A stretch of DNA of 64,000 nt from Caballeronia sp. SEWSISQ10-4 2 (GCF_030464885.1 NZ_JALPRJ010000006.1:1-64000); one strand, 5' to 3'. Shown: positions 9,559 to 19,302, counted from the first letter of the stretch. The notes: generated by a model from the letters alone, not told the origin. Numbers and translations are program-made.

Positions 9559-9577
9559 AATGATAATGGTTATCATT
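9559..9577 (-). promoter_or_regulatory. Fur box upstream of the PepSY gene
   Basis: The 19-bp site AATGATAATGGTTATCATT is a near-perfect palindrome with two mismatches to a full dyad and closely matches the Fur consensus GATAATGATAATCATTATC. It lies 85 bases upstream of ATG 9474. Iron-dependent repression of the PepSY gene is the direct inference; srkA points away in the same direction but lies on the other side, so it is not controlled from here. Confidence 0.85.
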
Positions 9578-9636
9578 ACATGATTGTCAGAATTCTTCAA
9601 TAGCCGCGTCGGAGGCGGGCTATCGAGGAAATCGAC

Positions 9637-10701
9637 TCAAACCGGCCAGAGTGGCCCTTCTTCCATCGCGCCGACCTGCTCGCGCAATTCGAGAATGCGG
9701 TCTTCCCAATACCGCTGCGTGTTGAACCACGGAAACGCGGCGGGAAACGCGGGATCGTTCCAGCGACGCGCCAGCCACGCCGCGTAGTGAATCAACCGCA
9801 GCGTACGCAGGGCTTCGACCAGATGCAGTTCACGCGGCTCGAAATCGCAGAAATCCTCGTAGCCGGCCAGCAGATCGCCCAGCGCGCGCGACGCCTCCGG
9901 ACGATCACCCGGCAGCAGCAGCCACAGATCCTGGATGGCGGGCGCCATGCGGCTATCGTCGAAATCGACGAAATGCGGACCCGCATCCGTCCAGAGCACG
10001 TTGCTCGGATGACAATCGCCGTGCAGCCGGATGCTTTTCACATCGCCGGCGCGCTCATAGCATCGCTCGACGCCTTCCAGCGCCATTTTCACCACGGTTT
10101 CATACGCTTCGCGAACGTCCCGCGGCACAAACCCGTGCGTGAGCAAAAACTCGCGCGGTTCGTAGCCGAAGGTCTGGATATCGAGCGCGGGCCGTTCCAC
10201 ATACGGCTTGATCTGCCCGATCGCGTGGATCCGGCCGATAAACCGCCCGAGCCATTCCAGCGTCTCCGGCCGGTCGATATCCGGCGCGCGCCCGCCGCGC
10301 CGTTCGAAGATGGAGAAGCGAAAACCCTCGAAGTGATGGAGCGTCGCGCCATTCAGCACACGCGCCGGCACCGCCGGAATTTCACGCTCGTAAAGCGTGG
10401 AAACGAAAGCGTGCTCTTCGAGAATGGCGTCGTCGGACCAGCGCAACGGTCGGTAGAACTTCGCGACCATCGGCGGCCCGTCTTCCATGCCAACCTGATA
10501 CACACGATTTTCGTAGCTGTTGAGCGCGAGCATGCCGCCGTCGGTGCGTTCGCCAAGCGGCATCAGGACGCTGTCGAGTGCATCGAGCACGCGCTCGGGC
10601 GTGAGATCGGCGAAAGGCGGAGCCGGGGGATTTGCGTTGTCGCCGGAGAAAGAGAGGCTGTCTGCGGGCGCACGCGATGCATCGGAATGGTTCGAGTTCA
10701 T
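9637..10701 (-). CDS. srkA: Stress-response Ser/Thr kinase SrkA (YihE/RdoA)
   Basis: 354-residue protein kinase-like fold of the YihE/SrkA (APH) family. It has the catalytic loop HGDCHPSNVLW and the metal-binding FVDFDDS, with the N-lobe segment ALNSYENRVYQVG that opens the family. E. coli SrkA (about 328 residues) counteracts stress-induced death and is linked to Cpx control. Here there is an extra ~25-residue Ser/Ala/Pro-rich N-terminus. It stands alone, with a small gene 83 bases upstream on the same strand. Confidence 0.9.
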   Translation of the reverse strand: MNSNHSDASRAPADSLSFSGDNANPPAPPFADLTPERVLDALDSVLMPLGERTDGGMLALNSYENRVYQVGMEDGPPMVAKFYRPLRWSDDAILEEHAFVSTLYEREIPAVPARVLNGATLHHFEGFRFSIFERRGGRAPDIDRPETLEWLGRFIGRIHAIGQIKPYVERPALDIQTFGYEPREFLLTHGFVPRDVREAYETVVKMALEGVERCYERAGDVKSIRLHGDCHPSNVLWTDAGPHFVDFDDSRMAPAIQDLWLLLPGDRPEASRALGDLLAGYEDFCDFEPRELHLVEALRTLRLIHYAAWLARRWNDPAFPAAFPWFNTQRYWEDRILELREQVGAMEEGPLWPV

Positions 10702-10784
10702 CCCTGCATTGTGACGCGCATCGCCGGGGGAAGCATCAGCGATGCGCGGTTACAGCAAACAGAGTCGTGAAATGTGCCCGATTC

Positions 10785-10997
10785 TCAATGCATTAGCGCG
10801 TTGGTCGGGCGAACGAGTTCGCCGGTATCAATCAGATCTTCGAGGAAGAACGGTTCCGTATTGAGCAGTTCCGACGTACCGGGCTCGTCGGCGTACCAGG
10901 CGACCATGGCCATGTCGCCGAGAATGCGCATGACAATGCCGCGTGCGCCCTGTGGCACAGCGATATGGACGGAGCGAACGATTGAACCGATTTGCAT
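10785..10997 (-). CDS. Small conserved-looking protein, unknown function
   Basis: 70-residue protein starting MQIGSIVRSVHIAVPQGARG and ending VRPTNALMH, with no signal peptide or membrane segment. ATG 10997 is chosen because CGGGGAGTC precedes it; a longer upstream reading has no supporting site. The regular alternation of hydrophobic residues (IVRSVHIAV, GIVMRILGDMAMVAWY) suggests a small beta-barrel-like fold, but I do not recognise the family. It lies just upstream of srkA on the same strand and could be co-transcribed. Confidence 0.6.
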   Translation of the reverse strand: MQIGSIVRSVHIAVPQGARGIVMRILGDMAMVAWYADEPGTSELLNTEPFFLEDLIDTGELVRPTNALMH

Positions 10998-11329
10998 GAT
11001 GACTCCCCGAAGTGTGCCGGCAGGACAGTGCGCGTGCCGGTCGGTTCTGGATAAAGCACAGGAGGTTGATCCCCTGTGCACGAGATCGAAGTGCCGCGCG
11101 TAAATTCCTCGAATGCCTGCAACTCGCAGCGTATCCAGATGATTTCGGCTGAAACGATGTTCTACTTTAGCGCATCAATTCGCCTCGGGTCGAAATCTTG
11201 CACCGTATTAAAAAAATGCAGGAGCGTGCGAAGAGGTCTCGAAAGTTGATTGAAAGCGCACGGCGCACCGTCCGGCGAAACCCTGATGATCACGGTATCG
11301 TTATGGTCTTCGCCACCGGAGATCCACTT

Positions 11330-12586
11330 GTGACTTCATCGCCGGCGCCGTCCCGGTCAGCGTCGTCCTCCTCGCTTTCCCCCGATTCCCTGCTGTACCT
11401 CGAACGCGGATCGCGCGCTTACTGGCACGCGGCGATTGCCCTGCTGTTTGCAGGCTACGCCACCTTCTCGCTGCTCTACTGTGTGCAGCCGCTCCTTCCG
11501 GAATTCACCAAGGCGTTCGGCGTGAGCCCCGCGCAAAGTGCGTTGTCCGTATCGGTGACGACGGCCTCGCTCGCCGTCGCGATTTTTATCGCCGGCTTTG
11601 TTTCGGAGGGGTGGAGCCGGCACCGGTTGATGACGTTGTCGCTGACGGCTTCCTCGTTGCTCACGATCATCGTGGCGTTTCTGCCGAGCTGGCATGCGCT
11701 GCTGTTCGTGCGTGCGCTAGAGGGGCTCGCGCTTGGCGGCGTGCCGGCGGTCGCCATGGCCTATCTCGCCGAGGAAGTACATCCCGACGGCCTCGGCCTC
11801 GCGATGGGACTCTACGTCGGAGGCACTGCCATTGGCGGAATGGCCGGACGCGTGATCAGCGGGATTCTCGCGGACGTGTTCTCGTGGCGGGTCGCTATCG
11901 GCGGAATCGGAGTGCTGGGGTTGCTCGCCACGCTGGCGTTTCGTGCGCTCCTGCCGCCCTCGCGACGCTTCGTGCCGCGCGCCGGGATGAGTTTTAGCCA
12001 TCATCGGACCGCGCTTTCCGGGCACCTGAAAAATCGTGGCCTGCCGTTCCTGTTCCTGATGGGTTTCGTGCTCATGGGCAGCTTCGTCACGCTTTATAAC
12101 TATGTCGGTTATCGGTTGATTGCGGCGCCGTTCAATCTGAGCCAGGCGGAGATCGGCGCGATTTTCGTGGTGTACCTGACGGGCGTGGTGGCGTCGCCCT
12201 GGTCCGGAAAAATGGCCGATGTGTTCGGCCGCGGCCGCGTGCTGATCGCAGCGCTCGTGCTGATGATCTTTGGCGTGGCGCTGACGTTGTCGATGTCGTT
12301 GCCCGTGGTGATTACGGGCATCGCGTGCATGACGTTTGGATTCTTCGCCGGCCATTCGGTCGCGAGCGGCTGGATTGGCCGGTTGGCCAAAGGCTCCAAA
12401 GGCCAGGCAGCCGCGCTTTATCTGCTGGCGTATTACATCGGCTCAAGCGTGCTCGGTTCGTGGGGCGGGCACTTCTGGACCATCGCCGGCTGGCCCGGCG
12501 TGAGCGGCTTCGTATTCGTCCTGCTGCTGATCGGTCTGGGCGGTGCAGAATACTTGCGCCGACGAGAGCGGCACGCAGATACTTAG
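11330..12586 (+). CDS. MFS transporter, YnfM-like
   Basis: Major-facilitator protein of ~418 residues with 12 hydrophobic segments. It has the family loop-2 motif variant GFVSEGWSRHRLM and its repeat GKMADVFGRGRVL in the second half. The length, the N-terminal LLYCVQPLLPEFTKAFGVSPAQSALSVS and the overall layout resemble the YnfM/arabinose-efflux-like group; the substrate is unknown. I place the start at GTG 11330, which has CGGAGATC upstream. Starts as far upstream as 11198 are open but give a charged tail atypical of the family. It stands as a single gene. Confidence 0.85.
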   Translation: MTSSPAPSRSASSSSLSPDSLLYLERGSRAYWHAAIALLFAGYATFSLLYCVQPLLPEFTKAFGVSPAQSALSVSVTTASLAVAIFIAGFVSEGWSRHRLMTLSLTASSLLTIIVAFLPSWHALLFVRALEGLALGGVPAVAMAYLAEEVHPDGLGLAMGLYVGGTAIGGMAGRVISGILADVFSWRVAIGGIGVLGLLATLAFRALLPPSRRFVPRAGMSFSHHRTALSGHLKNRGLPFLFLMGFVLMGSFVTLYNYVGYRLIAAPFNLSQAEIGAIFVVYLTGVVASPWSGKMADVFGRGRVLIAALVLMIFGVALTLSMSLPVVITGIACMTFGFFAGHSVASGWIGRLAKGSKGQAAALYLLAYYIGSSVLGSWGGHFWTIAGWPGVSGFVFVLLLIGLGGAEYLRRRERHADT

Positions 12587-12836
12587 ATCGATTAGCTAAA
12601 ATCCACGCGCGAACGCAACGAAAGTCTTTTGTAAAGACTAACCAATGAGGGTTTTTCTGTATCCGCTTAAAGCATGCGGGCGGAAAAGCCCGTCACATAA
12701 GGCGTTTCGTCTGTTGTTCACCAACGTTTGCGCAAAGCAGCACAAATAAAGCGTAATCCACGTCCTATACTCAAATCGACAGTGCGACGTCTCACGCAGT
12801 CAGGTGGACGCTGAGCACGGGCGATGGGAGACGTGT

Positions 12837-13022
12837 ATGACCACCTACTTCACGATCGGCGACTTCATCCTGATCATCCCGATGGCGCTTGCAGGCATTC
12901 TCTTCCTGGGCGCCGTACCGTGCGCCACGCAATTCCGGAAAAACACCCTACGCGTATTCGGCGCGCTGCTCGGCGTACTGGTTGCATTTTTGCTGGTGGA
13001 AGGATTGCCGGCGCTGGTTTAG
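12837..13022 (+). CDS. Small two-helix membrane protein, unknown
   Basis: 61 residues beginning MTTYFTIGDFILIIPMALAG and ending VAFLLVEGLPALV. Two hydrophobic stretches (about 8-28 and 41-59) are joined by a basic loop ATQFRKNTLR. GGGAGACGT precedes the ATG. A TATACT hexamer at about 12767-12772 could be part of its promoter. I do not recognise the family. The neighbours are an MFS gene and a DUF1295 membrane enzyme, both on the same strand but separated by more than 200 bases. Confidence 0.6.
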   Translation: MTTYFTIGDFILIIPMALAGILFLGAVPCATQFRKNTLRVFGALLGVLVAFLLVEGLPALV

Positions 13023-13082
13023 CAGTCCAATGGGCTGATTGGCGCGGCGGGCCTAATGGGCTCGACTTCCACGCCTGCTGGA

Positions 13083-13115
13083 CAGGAACAGCGCGCGCGA
13101 AACGCGCTGTTCCTG
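13083..13115. repeat. Perfect 13-bp inverted repeat (hairpin)
   Basis: CAGGAACAGCGCG and its exact reverse complement are separated by seven bases, 60 bases after the small membrane protein gene. There is no T run on either strand, so it is not a classical intrinsic terminator. The remaining ~280-base gap to 13303 shows nothing else I can name. Confidence 0.7.
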
Positions 13116-13303
13116 CGTTCCCGGCCATCCTCGGGCATCTCCTACGCTCACGTTCGTTCCGAACGTCGAGCTCTTTGTATTACCGCTTCCAATTCCCTCT
13201 CGCTGGCGCATCCGCCAGATGGCAGCATGCGTAATTAGTCCCAATCGCTCCACCAGTCGATGCCAACCGATATTCAACGCAAAAAATCGACATCGAGGAC
13301 TTA

Positions 13304-14086
13304 ATGCCGCCGCTCACTGTTGCCGTTATTGCTTTTATCGCGCTCGTCGTTGTTTTCACGACGGTCTGGGCGTGGCAAGTTAAATCGAAGAACGCCGGCA
13401 TGATCGATCCTGTCTGGGCGATGTCGCTCGGCGTGGTCGCGTTGCTGATTGCAGTGCTCGGACAAGGCGATCTGCACACGCGGGTCATTGTGGGAATCAG
13501 CGGGTTCGTCTGGGGTATGAGGCTTGGCGTGCATCTGTGGAAACGTAATGCCGGTCACGGCGAGGATCCGAGATATCACAAGTTCCGCGAGCAGTGGGCC
13601 GCCGATACCAACAAGAAAATGTTCTGGTTCTTCCAGTTGCAAGCCGTGATTTCGATGCTGCTGTCGCTCGCGTTTTTCGTGCCGGCCTATCGCACGACGC
13701 CGCCCGGCGCTGCGTGGGTCGCGTTGGCTGCGGTGATCTGGGTGATCTCGATTGCGGGCGAAGCGCTCGCCGATCATCAGCTACTTATGTTCAAGGTGGA
13801 TCCATCGAATCGCGGCAAAGTGTGTCGCGCCGGCCTGTGGCGTTACTCGCGGCATCCGAACTACTTCTTCGAATGCGTGCATTGGGTCGCGTACATTCCG
13901 CTCGCGATCGGCGTTGGCGGGTGGATTGTCGCGATGCTGCTGCCGCCCGTCCTGATGGCGTGGCTGCTGATGAAAGTCTCGGGCGTACCGATGGTCGAAG
14001 CGGAATCGGCTAAAAAACGCCCGGGATATGCCGACTATATGCGTACGACCAGCGCATTGATTCCATGGCCGCCGCGTCATCCTTAA
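13304..14086 (+). CDS. DUF1295 membrane protein (steroid 5-alpha-reductase-like)
   Basis: 260-residue polytopic membrane protein of the DUF1295 family, related to the C-terminal part of steroid 5-alpha reductases and isoprenylcysteine methyltransferases. About six hydrophobic helices are visible, with the conserved cytoplasmic motif RYSRHPNYFFE near residues 180-190. GAGGAC precedes the ATG. The next gene, a cyclopropane-synthase-like enzyme, starts 24 bases later, so the two form a pair and probably act on membrane lipids (inference; no member of this pairing is characterised to my knowledge). Confidence 0.85.
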   Translation: MPPLTVAVIAFIALVVVFTTVWAWQVKSKNAGMIDPVWAMSLGVVALLIAVLGQGDLHTRVIVGISGFVWGMRLGVHLWKRNAGHGEDPRYHKFREQWAADTNKKMFWFFQLQAVISMLLSLAFFVPAYRTTPPGAAWVALAAVIWVISIAGEALADHQLLMFKVDPSNRGKVCRAGLWRYSRHPNYFFECVHWVAYIPLAIGVGGWIVAMLLPPVLMAWLLMKVSGVPMVEAESAKKRPGYADYMRTTSALIPWPPRHP

Positions 14087-14110
14087 ATAATAATAGCGAG
14101 GAGTTTTCAC

Positions 14111-15223
14111 ATGAGCGAGCTGCCATCGCAAGCGGTTATGTCACAACCACAAGAAAAAGAAGCCCCGCCGGACAGCTGGCTGATCGACTGGTGCGAGCGC
14201 GGCCGGATTCCGGACTCGCTCGTGCGCCTGGGGATGCGCCGGCTGATGAAACAGCGCCTGCGCGATGAAGGTGTCGACAATGGCGAAGCGCGTTCGAAGC
14301 GCTTCAACCGCCTCGTCGATGAACTGCGCGCAAGTCCGATCGCGATCGAAACGCAAGCCGCGAACACGCAGCACTACGAGGTGCCGGCGGCGTTTTTTCA
14401 TGCGCATCTCGGCGAGCATCTGAAGTATTCGTGCTGCTTGTATCGGACGGGGGCGGAAACGCTCGATCAGGCCGAGCGCGCAATGCTAGAGGAGTACGCG
14501 GCCCGCGCGCAACTCACCGATGGCCAGCGCATCCTCGATCTCGGTTGCGGCTGGGGTTCGCTCTCGTTGTGGCTGGCGGAAACTTATCCGCGCTCGCGGA
14601 TCGTGGCGTTATCGAATTCGCAGGGGCAGCGGGCGTTTATTGAAGCGCAGGCGGCCGAGCGCGGCATCGCGAACCTGAGCGTGGTGACGGGGAATATTGT
14701 CGATTATCAATTCGAGCCGGCGCTGCTCGGCGATGGTTTCGACCGTGTTTTATCGATAGAAATGTTCGAGCACATGAAGAACTACCGGTTGTTGCTGAAC
14801 AAGATCTCGGGTTGGATGTGCGAGGACGCCAAGCTTTTTGTGCATGTGTTTGCGCATCGCACGCTGGCTTACCACTTCGAGGTGAAGGACGGTAGCGACT
14901 GGATGTCGAAGTACTTTTTCACGGGCGGGACGATGCTGTCGGAGGCGTTACTGCTGCATTTTCAGGACGATCTCAAGATCGACCGTCAGTGGTGGGTGAG
15001 CGGCGCGCATTATGAAAAGACGGCGAATCAATGGCTTGAGAATCTGGACGCGGCGCGCAGCGAGTTGATGCCGCTCATGGTCCTGACTTACGGTGCTGCC
15101 GATGCCTCCGTCTGGTTTCAGCGCTGGCGCATGTTTTATATGGCGGTGGCGGAGTTGTTCGGCTACGCCGGAGGCAATGAATGGGGCGTTGCGCATTACC
15201 GGTTTTCCAAGCGCTCCCGCTAA
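14111..15223 (+). CDS. Cyclopropane-fatty-acyl-phospholipid synthase-like methyltransferase
   Basis: 370-residue SAM-dependent methyltransferase of the mycolic acid/cyclopropane synthase family. It shows the SAM motif LDLGCGWGSLSLWLAE near residues 142-157 and the family motif SIEMFEHMKNY near 216-226. It lacks the ~40-residue N-terminal extension pattern of E. coli Cfa and belongs to the shorter paralogue group, so it may methylate or cyclopropanate a lipid other than the bulk phospholipids. GAGGAG precedes the ATG. It is paired with the DUF1295 gene. Confidence 0.88.
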   Translation: MSELPSQAVMSQPQEKEAPPDSWLIDWCERGRIPDSLVRLGMRRLMKQRLRDEGVDNGEARSKRFNRLVDELRASPIAIETQAANTQHYEVPAAFFHAHLGEHLKYSCCLYRTGAETLDQAERAMLEEYAARAQLTDGQRILDLGCGWGSLSLWLAETYPRSRIVALSNSQGQRAFIEAQAAERGIANLSVVTGNIVDYQFEPALLGDGFDRVLSIEMFEHMKNYRLLLNKISGWMCEDAKLFVHVFAHRTLAYHFEVKDGSDWMSKYFFTGGTMLSEALLLHFQDDLKIDRQWWVSGAHYEKTANQWLENLDAARSELMPLMVLTYGAADASVWFQRWRMFYMAVAELFGYAGGNEWGVAHYRFSKRSR

Positions 15224-15267
15224 CCCAATTAACTAAAGGGTATCGCTCGCGTCTTCGTCGAACCCGT

Positions 15268-16740
15268 TCACCTTGCCGCCATCAACGCCGGCCGCCGGGC
15301 AAACCATGGCCTCGCGGCCTCCAGTTGCGCCGCGAGCCGGAACAGCGTCGCGTCATCGTTCAAGCGTCCGGCGAACTGCACGCCAATCGGCATGCCGCGG
15401 GCATTCCAGTACAGCGGCACGGACATCGCCGGCTGGCCGGTGAAGTTGAAAAGCTCCGTGCAACCGGCCCAGTCGAACGCTTTCTTCGCCGATACCGACA
15501 ACATTCGCCGCACCAGCGGTTCAACAGGAAGCGCAGTCAGCACGTGCATCTGCAAACGCTCGAATGGCGTCGGCTGCTTGGCGCCAATCTTGAACGGCGC
15601 GGCAGCAAGCGTGGGCGTCAACAACACGTCGTATCGCGTCATCAACGCGGCCATCTTCGCCGTAACCTGGCGCTGCATTTCAAGCGCCGCCGGTAGATCC
15701 CGCTCGCCGATCTTCCGGCCGACATGCGCCATCGCCCATGATGCGATCTCGAAATCGCCGCGCTTCGGCTTCTGACCGCTGATGCGATCGGCGTGCAACA
15801 CAATCTCCTTGGCCAGCACCGACCACATCACGAGGAACGCATGAGCGATAGCGTCGAAATCGAGCCCAAACGACGCCGGCTCCACACGATGACCCAGCGA
15901 TTCAGCGAGCTTGGCGGCATCGTCGAGAGCAGCTTTCACGTCCGCCGACAATTCCCCCGCAAGCTGCGGCTCCAGCATATAGCCGATGCGCAACGGCCCG
16001 CACGGCTCGCTGACGGCTCGGAAGAACGAGCCCGATTGTCCGGTCGATGTGAGGTCGAGCAGCAAGGCGCTATCGCGGACACTTCGCGACACCGCGTGAT
16101 CCACCGATAAATCGCCGGGTGACGGCAGCGGTTGCGGCTGGACATCGTTGGATGGCTTGTAGCCGAACAAACCGCAACACGACGCCGGGATGCGGATCGA
16201 GCCGCCGCCGTCCGCCGCGTGTGCCAGCGGCACGACGCCGCCCGCAACGGCCGCGGCTGCGCCGCCGCTGGAACCACCCGTGGTGTAGTCGAGTCCCCAT
16301 GGGTTGCGCGTCGGTCCGAACAACTCGGGTTCGGTGTACGGCATCTGGCCGATTTCAGGCGTGTTGGTCTTGCCGAAGATGTTGAGCCCGGCCTGCTTCG
16401 AGCGCGCGATGATCAGCGAATCTTCAGTGGGCGTGTAGTGCTGGAAGTGACGGCAGCCCATCGACATCCGCAAACCCGCAACCGGCGCGCCCAGATCCTT
16501 GATGAGGTAGGGAACGCCCGCGAACGGACCCTCGCCGAGGGTGCCGGAGCCATCGCGGCCGCCACGGCTCGCGCGATTGCGAGCCGCCTGATAGTCCTTC
16601 AGCACGATGGCGTTGAGCGCGGGATCGACAGCTTCGGCGCGCGTGATTGCCGTATCGATCAATTCCCGCGCGCTGACCTGGCCGCTGCGCACGAGCTCGG
16701 CGAGGCCGATCGCGTCGTAGTCGAGATACTCGGACTGCAC
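15268..16740 (-). CDS. Amidase-signature family hydrolase
   Basis: 490-residue amidase-signature enzyme with the Ser-Ser-Lys catalytic core: the Lys in [11 protein letters not shown], the Gly/Ser-rich loop [12 protein letters not shown], and the nucleophile region [11 protein letters not shown]. Length is typical for the family (linear amide or nylon-oligomer-type amidases). GTG 16740 is supported by AAGGGAG six bases upstream. The specific substrate cannot be told. It converges with the methyltransferase gene at its 3' end, with 44 bases between the stops. Confidence 0.88.
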   Translation of the reverse strand: MQSEYLDYDAIGLAELVRSGQVSARELIDTAITRAEAVDPALNAIVLKDYQAARNRASRGGRDGSGTLGEGPFAGVPYLIKDLGAPVAGLRMSMGCRHFQHYTPTEDSLIIARSKQAGLNIFGKTNTPEIGQMPYTEPELFGPTRNPWGLDYTTGGSSGGAAAAVAGGVVPLAHAADGGGSIRIPASCCGLFGYKPSNDVQPQPLPSPGDLSVDHAVSRSVRDSALLLDLTSTGQSGSFFRAVSEPCGPLRIGYMLEPQLAGELSADVKAALDDAAKLAESLGHRVEPASFGLDFDAIAHAFLVMWSVLAKEIVLHADRISGQKPKRGDFEIASWAMAHVGRKIGERDLPAALEMQRQVTAKMAALMTRYDVLLTPTLAAAPFKIGAKQPTPFERLQMHVLTALPVEPLVRRMLSVSAKKAFDWAGCTELFNFTGQPAMSVPLYWNARGMPIGVQFAGRLNDDATLFRLAAQLEAARPWFARRPALMAAR

Positions 16741-16818
16741 GGTTCTCCCTTGTTTGATGCGGTTGTGTCCCGTCTTCTCAGGCGGCCAACCGCGCAGTCC
16801 GCGGGGTTGTGCGCTGGG

Positions 16819-17514
16819 TTACGAATGCTCGCCGAGGAACGTGAGCGTGCGGCCGTGCGCCAGTGCCGATGCCGCTTGATTGTACGATGCGCGATCCGTG
16901 CAATTGAAGCCGTGATCCGCGCCCGGGTATACGTGGACCTGTGCGTCCTTGCCCGCGAAGCGCTGCTTCACTGAATCGACTGCGTCGGACGGAATGTGGG
17001 CGTCGAGTGCGCCGTAGTGGAATTGCATCGGCACCTTGATCTTGTCGGCTTGGTCGAGCTCGTTCTGGATGCCGCCGCCGTAGTAGGCCACGGCGATATC
17101 GAACGCACCTTGCGCCGCCGACAAATACGCAAGCCGGCCGCCGAGGCAATAACCGATACCCGCGACCTTGCCCGTGACTTCCGGCAACGCGCGCAGCGCG
17201 GCGGCAGTCGCGGTGACATCGGCGACGGCCAGCGTCACGTCGAGCTTGCCGTAGATTTCCATCGCCTTCTCGCGGTCTGCACCGGCATAGCCGAGTTCCA
17301 CGCGCGGCTGGACGCGCCAGAAAATGTCCGGCGCGAGCGCGACGTAACCATCGGCGGCGTACTGGTCTGCGACGGCGCGGATGTGCGAATTCACGCCGAA
17401 TATTTCCTGGATGATGACGATGCCCGGACCTTTGCCTGCCTTGGGCAACGCGAGATAACCCTGGAAGGTGTCGCCGTTTGCTGGAATGTCGATCCAACGG
17501 GATGTCACGGTCAT
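16819..17514 (-). CDS. Dienelactone hydrolase family protein
   Basis: 231-residue alpha/beta hydrolase of the dienelactone hydrolase family with the Cys nucleophile in GIGYCLGGRLAY, the acid in HYGALDAHIP and the His in PGADHGFNC. ATG 17514 is chosen because AGGAGCTTC precedes it and the protein then starts MTVTSRWIDIPA, as family members do. No chlorocatechol or other ring-cleavage genes are nearby, so a role in aromatic degradation is not supported by context. It precedes the amidase gene by 78 bases on the same strand. Confidence 0.88.
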   Translation of the reverse strand: MTVTSRWIDIPANGDTFQGYLALPKAGKGPGIVIIQEIFGVNSHIRAVADQYAADGYVALAPDIFWRVQPRVELGYAGADREKAMEIYGKLDVTLAVADVTATAAALRALPEVTGKVAGIGYCLGGRLAYLSAAQGAFDIAVAYYGGGIQNELDQADKIKVPMQFHYGALDAHIPSDAVDSVKQRFAGKDAQVHVYPGADHGFNCTDRASYNQAASALAHGRTLTFLGEHS

Positions 17515-18156
17515 GATGAAGCTCCTGGCTGATGCCTGAATGATGGGGGCGAAAAAGCAGCGGGTTAGTGTGCCACCATTCGAACCGCCTTGCTGGCAAG
17601 GGCTCAGGCTGTAAAGTGGCTGTAGGAAACACCCCCGGCAGCGCGTCTCTTCATGGGCGTTTTCGCGACCCGCGTACGCGTATTCCATAAGGCCCGGAAG
17701 CGGCGGCTAGTTAATACTCCTTCCCTGGTCTTTAACCCGACTTCTTAACCCGCCCAATTGACTCCAAACAAGCGGACCGGATAATAACGGCATGGCCCGC
17801 TAAAACTAAAGCGACACCTCTAGAATGCCGCGAACGGCGCCATCGGCAGAAGTGCCAATCCGCTGAAGAACCGCATGAACAGGAGCTTTCCGCATTGCAC
17901 CAGCACACTTTCAATAGCTTCTCAACACATCTCTTATTGGTAGTCGCACCACTATCCTAAAAAACTTCCCCAAATTAATTTGACAACCCTACACTTGCGC
18001 GCAGTACGGATGGCGGCTGCCAAAAACGGCCGGCTGAAGGACTAGCCAAGTGCATGACGATGCATCCGGCGTGGTCGTCCACGGGGCTGAGCGATCGTGA
18101 TGAAGACGGAGCACAGGGCGACACCGTTGTTTTTGGGACCGAAACTGGAGACTTAC
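17515..18156. other. 642-base divergent intergenic region
   Basis: This gap separates the dienelactone hydrolase gene (leftward) from the LivK-type gene (rightward) and must hold both promoters. A TTGACA hexamer at 17980-17985 is visible on the plus strand, but I see no good -10 at the right spacing. No coding frame with a plausible start is present. Confidence 0.4.
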
Positions 18157-19302
18157 ATGAACACCAAGCTTCACAAACTGTTGCCTATCAGCGCTGCAGC
18201 GCTGCTGTTCGCCTCGATGGCAACAACCGCTACGGCCGACGAGACCGTCAAGATCGGTCACGTTGCACCGTTGACCGGCGGCATTGCCCACTTGGGCAAG
18301 GACAACGAAAACGGCGCGCGCCTCGCAGTTGAAGAAATCAATGCCAAGGGTCTGACGATCGGCGGCCAGAAGATCACGCTTCAACTCGACCCGCAAGATG
18401 ACGCGGGCGACCCGCGTACGGCAACGCAAGTTGCTCAGAAACTGGTCGATGACAAAGTGGTCGGCGTGGTCGGTCACCTGAACTCCGGCACGAGTATCCC
18501 GGCTTCGAAGATCTATAGCGATGCCGGCATCGTCCAGATCTCGCCGTCGGCTACCAACCCGACCTACACGCAGCAAGGCTTCAAGACGACGTATCGCGTG
18601 GTGGCAACGGATGCTCAGCAAGGTCCGGCGCTCGCCAACTTCGCCGCCAAGACGATGAAGATGAAGAGCGTGGCGATCGTCGACGACTCCACGGCTTACG
18701 GCCAGGGTCTCGCGAATGAATTCGAAAAGACCGCCAAGGCGCTCGGCCTGAACGTGATGTCGCATGACGCGACGAACGACAAGGCTGTCGACTTCCGCGC
18801 CATTTTGACGAAGATCAAGGGTGAGAATCCTGACGCGGTGATGTACGGCGGCATGGACGCAACCGGCGGCCCGTTCGCCAAGCAAGCCAAGCAACTTGGC
18901 CTGCGCGCCAAGGTGCTGGCTGGCGACGGCGTATGTACCGAAAAGCTGGCTGATCTGGCAGGCGATGCAGCCGACAACGTAGTCTGCTCGGAAGCCGGCA
19001 TGGCGCTCGAGAAGATGGAAGGCGGCCCGGCATTCGCAGCCAAGTTCCAGAAGCGTTTCGGCCAGCCGATCCAGATCTACGCTCCGTTCACGTATGACGC
19101 GGTGTACATCATTGTTGACGCAATGAAGCGCGCTGGCTCCACCGATCCGGCAAAGATCGTTGCTGCCATGCCGGGTACGGATTACAAGGGCGTGATCGGC
19201 GAAACGACCTTCGATTCGAAGGGCGACCTGAAGCACGGCGTGATCTCGCTGTACGACTACAAGGGCGGCAAGAAGACGCTGCTGGACGTGGTCAAGATGT
19301 AA
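18157..19302 (+). CDS. Branched-chain amino-acid ABC transporter substrate-binding protein (LivK-like)
   Basis: 381-residue periplasmic binding protein of the Leu/Ile/Val type. A Sec signal peptide (MNTKLHKLLPISAAALLFAS...ATA) is cleaved before DETVKIGHVAPLTGGIAHLGKDNENGARLA, the family opening. Two conserved Cys (in GVCTEK and VVCSEAG) can form the usual disulfide. CTGGAGAC precedes ATG 18157. No permease or ATPase genes follow, so it is an orphan binding protein that must share a transporter encoded elsewhere. A strong terminator closes the gene, which suggests it is well expressed on its own. Confidence 0.92.
   Translation: MNTKLHKLLPISAAALLFASMATTATADETVKIGHVAPLTGGIAHLGKDNENGARLAVEEINAKGLTIGGQKITLQLDPQDDAGDPRTATQVAQKLVDDKVVGVVGHLNSGTSIPASKIYSDAGIVQISPSATNPTYTQQGFKTTYRVVATDAQQGPALANFAAKTMKMKSVAIVDDSTAYGQGLANEFEKTAKALGLNVMSHDATNDKAVDFRAILTKIKGENPDAVMYGGMDATGGPFAKQAKQLGLRAKVLAGDGVCTEKLADLAGDAADNVVCSEAGMALEKMEGGPAFAAKFQKRFGQPIQIYAPFTYDAVYIIVDAMKRAGSTDPAKIVAAMPGTDYKGVIGETTFDSKGDLKHGVISLYDYKGGKKTLLDVVKM

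Noticed and set aside
17989-19236. A 415-residue minus-strand frame opposite the LivK-type gene.
   Set aside because: The plus strand encodes a clear periplasmic binding protein with a signal peptide; the antisense frame has no recognisable motif.
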